Below the pieces are notes generated by a model. That model was not told where the DNA came from. It searched no databases and saw only the letters and a program-made list of their open reading frames with translations. A stretch of DNA of 64,000 bases. It comes from Streptomyces sp. Ru71. GTDB taxonomy: Bacteria; Actinomycetota; Actinomycetes; Streptomycetales; Streptomycetaceae. The stretch covers positions 1 to 64,000 of the forward strand of contig NZ_PQSS01000007.1 of NCBI RefSeq assembly GCF_002920535.1, read 5' to 3'. Positions 1 through 8,330 of this stretch are shown piece by piece; positions within the stretch are counted from its first letter, which is position 1; every line of letters starts with the position of its first letter. A program made the translations under genes and the position numbers.

Positions 1-1
1 G

Positions 2-373
2 TTCGGACACCAGGTGATCCAGCTGGACGGGCCGGTGTGCGGGTGCGGCAACCGCGGGTGCGTCGAGGTGCTGTGCCTGGGGGCGGTGCGGCGCGGGGAC
101 GTGGCCGAGGCGGCCCGGGTGCTGGGCGCCGGGGCGGCCAACCTGGTGGGGCTGCTGGACATCGACGGGGTGCTGCTCGGCGGACGGGTCGTGGCGCGGG
201 CGGCGGAGACGTTCGTGCGCGGTGTCGCCGAGGTGCTTCAGGAGCGGGCCGAGCGCGAGGGGGCACCCGACGGGGCGGTGCCGGTACGGGTCGCCGGGGG
301 CGGCGAGTGGGGCGTCGCCGCGGGCGCGGGGCACCTGGTGCTGGGGCCGGTGTTCGGGCGACGGGACGGGTGA
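2..373 (+). CDS. ROK-family protein, C-terminal part (cut by window edge)
   Basis: The reading frame is open from base 2 and lacks its N-terminus, so only about 123 C-terminal residues are visible. It shows the ROK signature: a G-H-Q stretch followed by the zinc-binding C-x-C-G-x-x-G-C-x-E motif. ROK proteins are sugar kinases or, with an N-terminal winged helix, xylose/glucose-type repressors. Without the N-terminus I cannot tell which this is. The C-terminus is Gly/Ala-rich, as in Streptomyces ROK repressors. No transcriptional partner is visible downstream, because a 517-base repeat-rich gap follows. The family call is firm; kinase versus repressor is open. Confidence 0.8.
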   Translation, partial: FGHQVIQLDGPVCGCGNRGCVEVLCLGAVRRGDVAEAARVLGAGAANLVGLLDIDGVLLGGRVVARAAETFVRGVAEVLQERAEREGAPDGAVPVRVAGGGEWGVAAGAGHLVLGPVFGRRDG

Positions 374-403
374 GGCGACGCCGGGTCGATCACGGCCCTC
401 GCC

Positions 404-800
404 TCCAGCGCGCTGCCCGGCGGCTCGGCCGAGGCCCTGGCCGCCTCCGCGGTGTGCTGCTCGGCGGCTCGGCTGAGGCCCTGGCCTCCCGGGCGTGCTG
501 CTCGCTGGGCGGCTTTCGGGGCGTGGGGGGCTGGTCGCGCAGTTCCCCGCGCCCCTTCTGTTGGCATCCGTCCCTCGGCCGAGACCCTGGCCCTCCGGTG
601 AACTGCCCGGCGGCTCGGCCGAGGCCCTGGCCTCCCCGGCGCGCTGCCCGGCGGGTCCGACCGAAGCCCTGGTTCCCCCGGGCGCGCTGCCCGGCGGGTC
701 GCCCGAGGCCGTGCATTCCCCGGCGTCCGGGCCGGCCAGACGGGCCTCCCCGGCGCGCTGCTCGACGGCTCGGCCGAAGCCCCGGCCTCCCGGCCCCGGG
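404..800. repeat. Degenerate tandem repeat block in a gene-free gap (374-890)
   Basis: The 517-base gap contains about six imperfect copies of a 40-45 base unit built around CTGCCCGGCGGCTCGGCCGA, beginning near 410, 456, 603, 642, 687 and 757. They are interrupted near 505-600 by a block carrying the dispersed element TGGTCGCGCAGTTCCCCGCG (531-550), which recurs near 47350 and 62892. The copies vary in length and sequence. I see no start with a ribosome binding site and no protein family in any frame, so apparent reading frames here are probably by-products of GC content. Not CRISPR: the units are nearly contiguous and diverged. Confidence 0.65.
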
Positions 801-890
801 ACCGCCCGGGTGGGCCGCCTCGGCCGTTCGAGGCACCCCTCGGTACGCCTGCGCCGCAGCCGCCGCCCCACCCCCCAGACTCATGTGATC

Positions 891-1724
891 ATGCGACTGT
901 TTCCGCCTTCCCTCGTCCCCGCGGCGGCAGCCGCCACGCTGCTGCCCCTGCTGCCGTTACCCGCCCTCACGGCCCCCGCGCACGCGGCCCCGCCCGTCCC
1001 CGCTCGCGCCGCCGACCCGACCTGCGCCGGTTCCGACTCCCCCGACTTCCCCCTGCGCGCCCGCATCCGCGGAGGCCCCGCGGCGTACGAGGCGGGTGGC
1101 GGGTACGGCGTCTGGTACCTCGACCTGACGAACACCACCGGCGGCACCTGCATCGCCGTCCACCCGGTGGTCGTCCTGGTCGACGACCGGCACGCCCTGA
1201 CGGCCGCTCAGCCGCGGCTGGACTTCCACGACGGCCGGCGCCTGCGCGCCGTACGGTTCGAGACGACCGACGAGGACGAACTGGTCGGCGCGTTCGGGGA
1301 GACGGACGGCTTCCCGGGGTTCAGCGTCGGGCCGCGCCGCACGCTCACGGTGAAGGTGCGGCTGGCGTTCGCCCCCGACGCCGTACCCAACGAGGTCACC
1401 GCCGAGGCGGCGGTCGTTCAACGGCACGAGGACGACGGCGACTGGGTGGGCCAGTCGAACGACTACCGCTTCACCGTACGGAACGCGGCACGGCCCCCGG
1501 CGGAGACCGGCACCGGGACCGACCCGACCGGCGCACCCACCGCTCCCGGCGAGCCCTCCACCACCCCCTCCAGCACCCCCTCGGCCTCCGCCTCGGCCAA
1601 GCCCCCCGGCACCCTGTTCGCCGACGAGCTGGCCCGCACCGGCATCGCCGACGGTGTCCTCGCCGCCACCGCCGCACTGCTGCTGGCCGGCGCGGCCCTG
1701 CTGACGCTGCGGAGGCGCCGCTGA
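891..1724 (+). CDS. Secreted surface protein with C-terminal LARTG sortase signal
   Basis: 277 residues from the ATG at 891. The upstream part of the same open frame is repeat DNA, and a signal peptide begins right at this ATG (Met-Arg, then an Ala/Leu/Pro-rich hydrophobic stretch ending near an A-H-A site at about residue 33). A globular region (about 40-205) of no family I recognise follows, then a Thr/Pro/Ser-rich wall-spanning linker (205-245). The protein ends with LARTG, a hydrophobic segment and an RRRR tail. LAxTG is the motif used by Streptomyces class E sortases, so the protein is probably covalently attached to peptidoglycan. The sortase gene at 11398 looks like a different class and may not be its enzyme. 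The anchoring inference is strong; the function of the globular domain is unknown. Confidence 0.75.
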   Translation: MRLFPPSLVPAAAAATLLPLLPLPALTAPAHAAPPVPARAADPTCAGSDSPDFPLRARIRGGPAAYEAGGGYGVWYLDLTNTTGGTCIAVHPVVVLVDDRHALTAAQPRLDFHDGRRLRAVRFETTDEDELVGAFGETDGFPGFSVGPRRTLTVKVRLAFAPDAVPNEVTAEAAVVQRHEDDGDWVGQSNDYRFTVRNAARPPAETGTGTDPTGAPTAPGEPSTTPSSTPSASASAKPPGTLFADELARTGIADGVLAATAALLLAGAALLTLRRRR

Positions 1725-1755
1725 GCCGGACCGCCCCGTCTGCGACGATCCTGGC

Positions 1756-2535
1756 GTGGACAACCCGAACGACCAGCCCCACGGCTACCCCAACGACCAG
1801 GCCCCCGGCGCACCGGTGCGCTCCGGCATCCCCGAGCACGGGCGCATCCCGAAGTACTACGCGGTCAAGGCGCGCATCGACCGTCTCGTCGCCGAGCTGG
1901 GCGAGGGCCGCGTCATCCCCACCGAGCGCGACCTGGCCGAGCGGTACGACGTGGCCCGGGAGACCGTCCGGCAGGCACTGCGCGAGCTGGTGCTGGAGGG
2001 CAAGCTGCGCCGGCGGGGCCGGGGGACCGTGGTCGCCGGGCCCAAGCTGGAGCAGCCGCTGTCGCTGGCCAGTTACACCGAGGGCGTACGGCGGCAGGGG
2101 CGCACCCCCGGCCGCAGCCTCGTCACCCTGGACCGCTTCCCCTGCCCGCAGGCGCTGGCCGCCGAGACCGGGCTGACGCGCGGTGAGCCGGTCTGGCACC
2201 TGGAGCGGGTGCTGCTCGCCGACGACGAGCGGGTCGGCCTGGAGAGCACCTATGTCGCCGTGGCCCGGGTGCCCGACCTGGACGCCGACTTCGAGCCGGA
2301 CTCCTCCTTCTACGGCTATCTGAAGTCCCGCGGGATCGCGTTCGGCGACGCCGACGAACGGATCGAGACCGTGCTGGCCACGCCGCGCGAGGCCCTGCTG
2401 ATCGGCACGCCGCCGGCGCTGCCGATGCTGCTGATCCACCGCGTCTCCCGGGACGCGCAGGGCCGGCCGCTGGAGCGGGTGCGCAGCCTGTACCGGGGGG
2501 ACCGGTTCTCGTTCACGACGCATCTGCGTGGCTGA
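1756..2535 (+). CDS. GntR/HutC-family regulator with UTRA domain
   Basis: 259 residues from GTG 1756. A winged-helix GntR domain lies at about residues 30-100 (the TERDLAERYDVARETVRQAL helix-turn-helix is clear), followed by a UTRA effector-binding domain (about 110-255), which makes it HutC-type. This subfamily includes PhnF, DasR and NagR, which bind small phosphorylated or amino-sugar ligands. It is encoded just upstream of and parallel to a phosphonate uptake and degradation operon, so control of that operon by a phosphonate ligand is the natural inference. A partial GGTCTAG-type palindrome lies between this gene and the operon (2583-2593). The ligand is not determinable from sequence. 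Confidence 0.85.
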   Translation: MDNPNDQPHGYPNDQAPGAPVRSGIPEHGRIPKYYAVKARIDRLVAELGEGRVIPTERDLAERYDVARETVRQALRELVLEGKLRRRGRGTVVAGPKLEQPLSLASYTEGVRRQGRTPGRSLVTLDRFPCPQALAAETGLTRGEPVWHLERVLLADDERVGLESTYVAVARVPDLDADFEPDSSFYGYLKSRGIAFGDADERIETVLATPREALLIGTPPALPMLLIHRVSRDAQGRPLERVRSLYRGDRFSFTTHLRG

Positions 2536-2558
2536 AATCCATCGACGATCACTCCCGA

Positions 2559-2593
2559 GGTAAACGGTAACGAAAAGATAACGGGTCTAGCCC
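2559..2593. promoter_or_regulatory. Candidate control region of the phosphonate operon
   Basis: This A/T-rich patch in the gap between the GntR gene and the operon holds GGGTCTAGCCC (2583-2593), close to the GGTCTAGACC core bound by HutC-type GntR repressors but one base short of a perfect palindrome. Just upstream, GGTAAACGGTAACGAAAAG (2559-2577) read on the minus strand gives two GTTA units 11 bases apart, faintly like PHO-box spacing. The GntR site is a reasonable operator candidate. The PHO-box resemblance is weak. Confidence 0.35.
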
Positions 2594-2669
2594 AAACGTG
2601 ATGGCTCGTTCACGCTCTCGTTGGCAGCCGGACCCTTCCGGTTCCCCGAGCGAGAGGAGCGTGACCGCC

Positions 2670-3794
2670 GTGAGAGTGACAGTCGTCGGAGGCGGCGTGG
2701 TCGGGACCATGCACGCCTGGCAAGCAGTCCAGCGCGGCCATGAGGTCGTCCAGATCGAACGCGAGAGCGAGGCGCGCGGTGCGTCGCTGCGCAACTTCGG
2801 CCAGATCTGGGTCAGTGGCCGCGCGGGAGGGGAAGAGCTGGAGACCGCGCTGCGGGCGCGCGAGCTGTGGGAGGAGATCGGCGCCCGGGTGCCCGCGCTC
2901 GGCTTCCGCCCCAACGGCTCGCTGACCCCCGTGTGCGGCGACCTCGAACTCGCCGTCGCCGAGGCGGCGGTGGCCCGCGCGGACGCTCCGGCCCGCGGCT
3001 ACAAGCTGCTCACCCCGGACGAGGCGCGCGCTCTGAACCCCGCCCTGCGCGGCGAGTTCACCGCGGCCCTGTACTGCGAGCGCGACGCCGCCGTCGAGCC
3101 GCGCACCGCGCAGCTCGCCCTGCGCGCCGAGCTGGCGAAGTCCCCGCTGTACACCTTCCTGCCGGGCCGCGAGGTCCGCGAGGTGATCGGCGACAACGCC
3201 GTCCGCGACGACCACGGCGACGTGCACCGCGCCGACGTCGTCGTCCTGGCCACCGGCGCCTGGCTCGGCGGCCTCGTGCGCGAGCTGGCCGGACCCGATC
3301 TGCCCGTGCGCCGGGTGCGGCTGCAGATGATGCAGACCGACCCGCTCGGCGAGACCCTGCCCACCTCGGTCGCCGACGCCGACAGCTTCCGCTACTACCC
3401 GGCCTACGCCTCCCCGCAGCTGGACGAGCTCAACGCCCGCCGGCCGCAGCCCGAGACGGCCGCCGAGCACCGCATGCAGCTGCTGATGGTCCAGCGCGCC
3501 GACGGCGGGCTCACCATCGGCGACACCCACGAGTACGAGCACCCCTTCGCCTTCGACACCGTCGAGGACCCCTACGACCACCTCACCGGGGTCGTGGAGT
3601 CCCTGCTGGCCCGGCCGCTGCCGCGCATCCGGCGCCGCTGGGCCGGGGTGTACGCCCAGTGCACCGACCCGCGCCGGGTCGTGCACCGACAGCAGGTGCG
3701 CGAGGGCGTGTGGCTGGTCACCGGGCCCGGCGGGCGCGGCATGACCTGCTCGCCCGCGATAGCCGAGACCACCGCGAACGAACTGAAGTGGTGA
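2670..3794 (+). CDS. FAD-dependent oxidoreductase of the phosphonate operon (TIGR03364/PbfD-like)
   Basis: The protein starts with the dinucleotide-binding motif VTVVGGGVVG at its extreme N-terminus. GTG 2670 fits an AGGAG at 2655-2659; GTG 2661 and an ATG at 2598 are in frame but badly spaced. It is a DAO/GlyOx-type flavoenzyme of about 374 residues with a second FAD-contacting region near the C-terminus (GPGGRGMTCSP). This family is found next to phosphonatase-like genes, and characterised relatives oxidatively remove the amine of N-alkylated 2-aminoethylphosphonates, giving phosphonoacetaldehyde. Here the next gene is such a hydrolase and a 2-AEP-type transporter follows, so the two enzymes would act in sequence. 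The exact amine substrate is not readable from sequence. Confidence 0.82.
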   Translation: MRVTVVGGGVVGTMHAWQAVQRGHEVVQIERESEARGASLRNFGQIWVSGRAGGEELETALRARELWEEIGARVPALGFRPNGSLTPVCGDLELAVAEAAVARADAPARGYKLLTPDEARALNPALRGEFTAALYCERDAAVEPRTAQLALRAELAKSPLYTFLPGREVREVIGDNAVRDDHGDVHRADVVVLATGAWLGGLVRELAGPDLPVRRVRLQMMQTDPLGETLPTSVADADSFRYYPAYASPQLDELNARRPQPETAAEHRMQLLMVQRADGGLTIGDTHEYEHPFAFDTVEDPYDHLTGVVESLLARPLPRIRRRWAGVYAQCTDPRRVVHRQQVREGVWLVTGPGGRGMTCSPAIAETTANELKW

Positions 3795-3799
3795 ACCGT

Positions 3800-4483
3800 A
3801 TGACCAGCCCCGACATCCGTCTCGTCGTCCTCGACATGGCCGGCACCACCGTCGCCGACGGCGGCCTCGTCGAGCAGGCCTTCGAGGCGGCCGCCGCCGA
3901 ACTGGGCGTCGAGCCCGGCACCCCCGACCACGCCGACAAGCTCGCCTACGTGCGGGCCACCATGGGCGAGTCGAAGATCTCCGTCTTCCGGCACCTGTTC
4001 GGCGCGGAAGACCTCGCCCAGCGCGCCAACACCGCCTTCGAGAAGGCGTACGGCGACCTCGTCGACGCCGGCCGGGTCGCCCCGGTCCCCGGCGCCCGCG
4101 AGGCCGTCGAACGGATCCAGGCCACCGGCCGCACCGTCGTGCTGACCACCGGCTTCGCCCGCGCCACCCAGGACGCCGTCCTCGGCGCGCTCGGCTGGCA
4201 CGACCTGGTGCCGCTCACCCTGTGCCCGGCCGACGCCGGCGGGCGCGGGCGGCCCTACCCCGACATGGTGCTGGAGGCGTTCCTGCGTACCGGGGCCGCC
4301 GACGACGTCCGCCAGATCGCGGTCGTCGGCGACACCTCGTACGACATGCTCAGCGGGGTCCGCGCGGGAGCCGCCGTCGTCGCCGGTGTGCTCACCGGCG
4401 CGCACGACGCGGACGCGCTGCGTGCGGCCGGCGCCACCCATGTCCTGGACTCGGTGGCCCAGTTGCCGGGAGCGCTCGCGTGA
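3800..4483 (+). CDS. Phosphonatase-like HAD hydrolase (PhnX-related)
   Basis: 227 residues. HAD motif I is LDMAGTT: the nucleophilic Asp is followed two residues later by Ala rather than Asp, as in phosphonoacetaldehyde hydrolase. The cap region has MGESK, whose Lys sits where phosphonatase forms its Schiff base. Motif II is LTTGF and the acidic motif is VVGDTSYD. Expected reaction: C-P cleavage of phosphonoacetaldehyde to acetaldehyde and phosphate, using the product of the preceding flavoenzyme. An in-frame GTG at 3791 overlaps the upstream stop (GTGA) and is the alternative start; ATG 3800 begins nearer the conserved region. The end overlaps the next gene by four bases. Confidence 0.85.
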   Translation: MTSPDIRLVVLDMAGTTVADGGLVEQAFEAAAAELGVEPGTPDHADKLAYVRATMGESKISVFRHLFGAEDLAQRANTAFEKAYGDLVDAGRVAPVPGAREAVERIQATGRTVVLTTGFARATQDAVLGALGWHDLVPLTLCPADAGGRGRPYPDMVLEAFLRTGAADDVRQIAVVGDTSYDMLSGVRAGAAVVAGVLTGAHDADALRAAGATHVLDSVAQLPGALA

Positions 4484-5532
4484 CCAGCGGCATCCGCTTC
4501 GAGAACGTCACCGTCGCCTACGACGGGAACGTCGTCCTCGACGCCCTCGACCTCACCGTCGAACCCGGCGAGGTCATGGCGCTGCTCGGGCCGTCCGGAT
4601 CCGGCAAGACCACCGCGCTGCGGGCGGTCGCCGGGTTCGTACGGCCCGCCGCCGGGCGCGTCCACCTCGGCGGCCGGGACGTCACCGAACTGCCGCCGCA
4701 CCGGCGCGGCATCGGCATGGTCGTCCAGAGCTACGCCCTCTTCCCGCACCTGCGGGTCGAGGACAACGTCGCCTTCGGACTCAGGGCCCGCAAGGTCGCC
4801 AGGGCCGAGATCCGCACCCGGGTCGCCGAGGCGCTGGAGATGGTCGGCATGGCCGGCTACGCCCGGCGCCACCCGCGCGAGCTGTCCGGCGGACAGCAGC
4901 AGCGCGTCGCCATCGCCCGCGCGCTCGCGATCCGCCCCTCGGTGCTGCTGCTGGACGAACCGCTGTCCGCGCTGGACGCCCGGCTGCGCTCCGGGATGCT
5001 CACCGAACTGGCCCGGCTGCACCGCGAACTGCCCGAGGTGTCGATGCTGTACGTCACCCACGACCAGGTCGAGGCGCTCACCCTCGCCGACCGGATCGCG
5101 GTCATGGACAACGCGCGGCTCCAGGCCTGCGGCACGCCCGGACAGCTGTACCGGGCGCCGGCCGACGCGTTCACGGCGTCCTTCGTCGGCAACGCCAACC
5201 TGCTGCCGGTCACCGTGGCAGCCGAGGGCGCCGACTTCGCGGGCACCAAGGTGCGGGTCGACACGGCGGGCGCGGCCGCCGGGGCGCGGGCCACCCTGTG
5301 CGTACGGCCCCATCTGGTGGGCTTGGGCGACGGACCCAACCGGCTCACCGGCACCCTGCGGGAGATCCAGTGGCGGGGGGCCACCCACCGGCTGTACGTC
5401 GACGTCGACGGGCACACGCTGACCGCCGACGTACGGGAGCTGAAGGCTCCGCCGGCGCTCGGGGACGCGGTGATCCTCCACTTCGCCGCCGAGGACGCGG
5501 TGCTGCTGCCCGCCGGAGTCGCCGATGAGTAG
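4480..5532 (+). CDS. phnT: ABC transporter ATP-binding protein, 2-aminoethylphosphonate type
   Basis: 350 residues from GTG 4480, overlapping the previous stop as GTGA. Walker A GPSGSGKTT, Q-loop VVQSYALFPH, signature LSGGQQQR, Walker B VLLLDEP and the H-loop Thr-His-Asp are all intact. A C-terminal TOBE-like regulatory extension (about 240-350) marks the spermidine/iron/phosphonate group of importers. It energises the two permeases encoded directly downstream. The 2-AEP assignment rests on the neighbouring phosphonatase and flavoenzyme genes, since the ATPase alone could equally serve iron(III) or polyamine import. Confidence 0.85.
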   Translation: MTSGIRFENVTVAYDGNVVLDALDLTVEPGEVMALLGPSGSGKTTALRAVAGFVRPAAGRVHLGGRDVTELPPHRRGIGMVVQSYALFPHLRVEDNVAFGLRARKVARAEIRTRVAEALEMVGMAGYARRHPRELSGGQQQRVAIARALAIRPSVLLLDEPLSALDARLRSGMLTELARLHRELPEVSMLYVTHDQVEALTLADRIAVMDNARLQACGTPGQLYRAPADAFTASFVGNANLLPVTVAAEGADFAGTKVRVDTAGAAAGARATLCVRPHLVGLGDGPNRLTGTLREIQWRGATHRLYVDVDGHTLTADVRELKAPPALGDAVILHFAAEDAVLLPAGVADE

Positions 5533-6307
5533 GCGCCTGTGGTGGGCCCTCCCCCCGGTGGCCCTCCTCTCCCTCTTCTTCCTCTACCCCCTCGCCCTCG
5601 TCGTCCAGCAGTCCTTCCGGCCGGACGGCGGCGGGGCCTCGCTGCAGCCCTACGCCGACGTCCTCGCCTCCCCGGCGTTCCGGCGCGCGCTGTGGACCAC
5701 GGTCTGGCTGGCGCTGGGGTCGACCGCCGGATGCCTGGTGCTCGGGTTCCTGCTCGCGCTGGTCATCGCCTTCGTACCGTTCCCCGGGGCGAGAGCGGTG
5801 GCGCGGTTCATCGACGTCTACCTGTCCTTCCCGTCCTTCCTGATCACGCTGGCGCTGCTGTTCATCTACGGCACCACGGGGATGGTCGGCTCCCTTCAGT
5901 TCCTGGCCACGCCCTGGGGGGTGCTGCTGGCGGAGGTCACCTACTTCACCCCCTTCGTCATGCGGCCGCTGCTCGCCGCGTTCGCCCAGCTCGACACCGC
6001 CCAGCTGGAGGCGGCCAGTTCCCTGGGCGCCCGCGCGCCCCGCATCGTCCGGCAGGTGATCTGGCCGGAGGCGCTGCCCGCGCTGGCCGCCGGCGGCAGC
6101 CTCGTGCTGGTGCTGTGCCTGAACGAGTTCGGCATCGTGCTCTTCACCGGCGCCAAGGGCGTCACCACCCTGCCGACCCTCGTCTACGGCAAGGCGATCC
6201 TGGAGTCCGACTATCCGGGGGCGTGCGTGGTCGCTGTCGTCAACGTCCTTCTGTCCGTGGGCCTGTACGGCCTGTACCGTGTGGTGAGCCGTCGTGCTGG
6301 TGCATAG
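5525..6307 (+). CDS. phnU: ABC transporter permease, 2-aminoethylphosphonate type (first subunit)
   Basis: 260 residues with about six hydrophobic segments, the first directly at the N-terminus. The permease EAA loop is present near residues 160-185 (QLEAASSLGARAPRIVRQV), the contact site for the ATPase. The gene overlaps the ATPase gene by eight bases and the second permease gene by fourteen, so the three are translationally coupled. The protein belongs to the BPD_transp_1 family, with relatives in PhnU/PotB-type importers. Substrate assignment is by context only. Confidence 0.82.
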   Translation: MSRRLWWALPPVALLSLFFLYPLALVVQQSFRPDGGGASLQPYADVLASPAFRRALWTTVWLALGSTAGCLVLGFLLALVIAFVPFPGARAVARFIDVYLSFPSFLITLALLFIYGTTGMVGSLQFLATPWGVLLAEVTYFTPFVMRPLLAAFAQLDTAQLEAASSLGARAPRIVRQVIWPEALPALAAGGSLVLVLCLNEFGIVLFTGAKGVTTLPTLVYGKAILESDYPGACVVAVVNVLLSVGLYGLYRVVSRRAGA

Positions 6308-7091
6308 CCGCAAGGGGAAGGCGGCCGTCTGGGCCGTCTTCTGGGTCCTGTTCCTGCCGCTGTTCGCGCTGCCCCTGCTCGTCGTCCTCGGCGCGTCCTT
6401 CGCCACCCACTGGTCGAGCGTCCTGCCCTCGGGCCTCACCACCGCCCACTACCGGTCCGCGACCCGCGGCGAGGCCCTCCAGGCGCTCACCACCAGCCTG
6501 CTCACCGCGCTGGCCGCCAGCCTGCTCGCCCTGGCCGCCGGCACCTGGGCGGCGCTGGCCGGCGCGGCGCTCGGACGACGGCAACGCCGGCTCATGGACG
6601 CCCTGTTCGTCCTCCCCGTGGCCGTGCCCTCCGTGGTCGTCGGGCTGTCCGTCCTGGTCGCCTTCTCCAAGCCGCCGCTGCTGCTCAACGGCACCCGCTG
6701 GATCGTGATCGTCGCCCACACCGTGCTGGTCACCGCCTTCGCCCACCAGTCGGTGTCCGCCGCGATCCGCCGCCTCGACCCGGTCTACGAGCAGGCCGCC
6801 GCCTCCCTCGGCGCCCGTCCCGCGTACGTTCTGTGGCGGGTCCGGCTGCCGCTGCTGCTGCCCTCGCTCACCGCAGCCGCCGGGCTGTGCTTCGCCCTGT
6901 CCATGGGCGAGCTGAGCGCCACGATGATGCTCTACCCGCCCGACTGGACCCCGCTGCCCGTCCTGATCTACGCGGCCACCGACCGCGGCGCCCTGTTCGC
7001 CGGGTCCGCCGTCGCGGTGGTGCTCATGGCGGCGACGCTGCTCGCGCTGTTCGCCGTCTCCCGCGTCCGCACCAAAGCCACCTATCGCTGA
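6294..7091 (+). CDS. phnV: ABC transporter permease, 2-aminoethylphosphonate type (second subunit)
   Basis: 265 residues from GTG 6294, overlapping the upstream permease gene. It has about six membrane segments and an EAA loop (YEQAAASLGARPAYVLWRV, near residue 170), with a final helix ending in a basic tail. It pairs with the preceding permease as the second half of the membrane channel. Directly after its stop codon a 23-25 base segment containing the last codons and the stop is imperfectly duplicated (about 7075-7123), a local tandem duplication with no coding effect. Confidence 0.82.
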   Translation: MLVHSRKGKAAVWAVFWVLFLPLFALPLLVVLGASFATHWSSVLPSGLTTAHYRSATRGEALQALTTSLLTALAASLLALAAGTWAALAGAALGRRQRRLMDALFVLPVAVPSVVVGLSVLVAFSKPPLLLNGTRWIVIVAHTVLVTAFAHQSVSAAIRRLDPVYEQAAASLGARPAYVLWRVRLPLLLPSLTAAAGLCFALSMGELSATMMLYPPDWTPLPVLIYAATDRGALFAGSAVAVVLMAATLLALFAVSRVRTKATYR

Positions 7092-7156
7092 CCGCGCAAA
7101 GCCTCCTACCGCTGACCCGCACAAAAACCCCGCAGACACCTGGAGTTGGCCTCGCC

Positions 7157-8212
7157 ATGCCCAGAAACACCCTCAAGGTCGCCACCGCCCTCGCCGCACT
7201 GGTCGTCGCGGCCCCGCTGCTCACCGCCTGCACAGGCTCCGCCGCCGACGACAAGGCCGTCACCGTCTACAGCGCCGACGGACTCAAGGGCGAGAACGGC
7301 GACGGCTGGTACGACCGCGTCTTCAAGGACTTCGAGAAGCAGACCGGCATCAAGGTCAAGTACGTCGAGGGCGGCTCCGGCGAGATGGTGCAGCGCGCCG
7401 CCCGCGAGAAGAGCAACCCGCAGGCCGATGTGCTGGTCACCCTGCCGCCGTTCATCCAGCAGGCGGACGGCAAGGGCCTGCTGCAGAAGTACGCGCCGCA
7501 GGGCTCCGCACAGGTCAGCGGCGCCGACAAGGCGGCCGACGGCACCTGGACCGCCGTCGTCAACAACTACTTCGGCTTCGTCTACAACAAGAAGGAGCTG
7601 ACGCAGGCCCCGAAGACCTGGCAGGAACTGCTGGACGCCAAGTACAAGAACAAGCTCCAGTACTCCACGCCCGGCGTTGCCGGCGACGGCACCGCCGTCC
7701 TCATCAAGGCCATGCACGACTTCGGCGGCAAGCAGCCCGCCCTGGACTACCTGGGCAAGCTCCAGGCCAACAACGTCGGCCCGTCCGCCTCCACCGGCAA
7801 GCTCGCGCCGAAGGTCGACAAGGGCGAACTCCTCGTCGCCAACGGCGATGTGCAGATGAACCACGCCCAGTCCAAGACCATGCCGAACCTCGGCATCTGG
7901 TTCCCGGCCGGCGAGGACGGCAAGCCCACCACCTTCGCGCTGCCCTACGCGGCCGGCCTGGTCACCAAGGCCCCGCACAGCGAGAACGGCAGGAAGCTGC
8001 TCGACTTCATGCTCGGCCAGACCGCCCAGCAGCAGGTCAGCGAGATCGGCGGCGGCTTCAGCGCCCGCACCGACGTCAAGGCCACCGACGCCAACGCGAT
8101 CGCGCTGGCCAAGCTGATGGACGGCGTGGAGGTCTTCGAGCCCGACTGGGCCGACATCGACAAGAACCTCACCGCGTACGTCGAGGACTGGAAGTCCGCC
8201 ACCGGCAGCTGA
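7157..8212 (+). CDS. phnS: Extracellular substrate-binding lipoprotein of the phosphonate transporter
   Basis: 351 residues. A short signal peptide ends in the lipobox LLTAC (Cys near residue 23), so the mature protein is a lipoprotein on the outer face of the membrane. It has the bacterial solute-binding fold used for iron(III), spermidine/putrescine and 2-aminoethylphosphonate (VTVYSADGL at the first strand). It lies 65 bases after the second permease gene. With the flavoenzyme and phosphonatase genes in the same run, 2-AEP or an N-substituted analogue is the most likely ligand. Confidence 0.82.
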   Translation: MPRNTLKVATALAALVVAAPLLTACTGSAADDKAVTVYSADGLKGENGDGWYDRVFKDFEKQTGIKVKYVEGGSGEMVQRAAREKSNPQADVLVTLPPFIQQADGKGLLQKYAPQGSAQVSGADKAADGTWTAVVNNYFGFVYNKKELTQAPKTWQELLDAKYKNKLQYSTPGVAGDGTAVLIKAMHDFGGKQPALDYLGKLQANNVGPSASTGKLAPKVDKGELLVANGDVQMNHAQSKTMPNLGIWFPAGEDGKPTTFALPYAAGLVTKAPHSENGRKLLDFMLGQTAQQQVSEIGGGFSARTDVKATDANAIALAKLMDGVEVFEPDWADIDKNLTAYVEDWKSATGS

Positions 8213-8330
8213 CCGGCGCAGCACCCCGAGCACCCTCCGCACCGCCCCTGGCACCACCGGGGGCGTTGCCATGCCCGCACGCACCCGCCAGCCCCTGCGG
8301 TACCCACCGCACCCCACCCCGGAGGATCCC

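Noticed and set aside
404..800. CRISPR-like array
   Set aside because: Units are contiguous, diverged and of different length, with no spacers and no cas genes.
37..888. Long overlapping reading frames on both strands in the first 900 bases
   Set aside because: They are Arg/Pro/Gly-rich shadows of GC-rich repeats without starts, ribosome binding sites or recognisable domains.
2559..2582. PHO box before the phosphonate operon
   Set aside because: Only the GTTA part and the 11-base spacing match; the remaining positions of the repeat do not.
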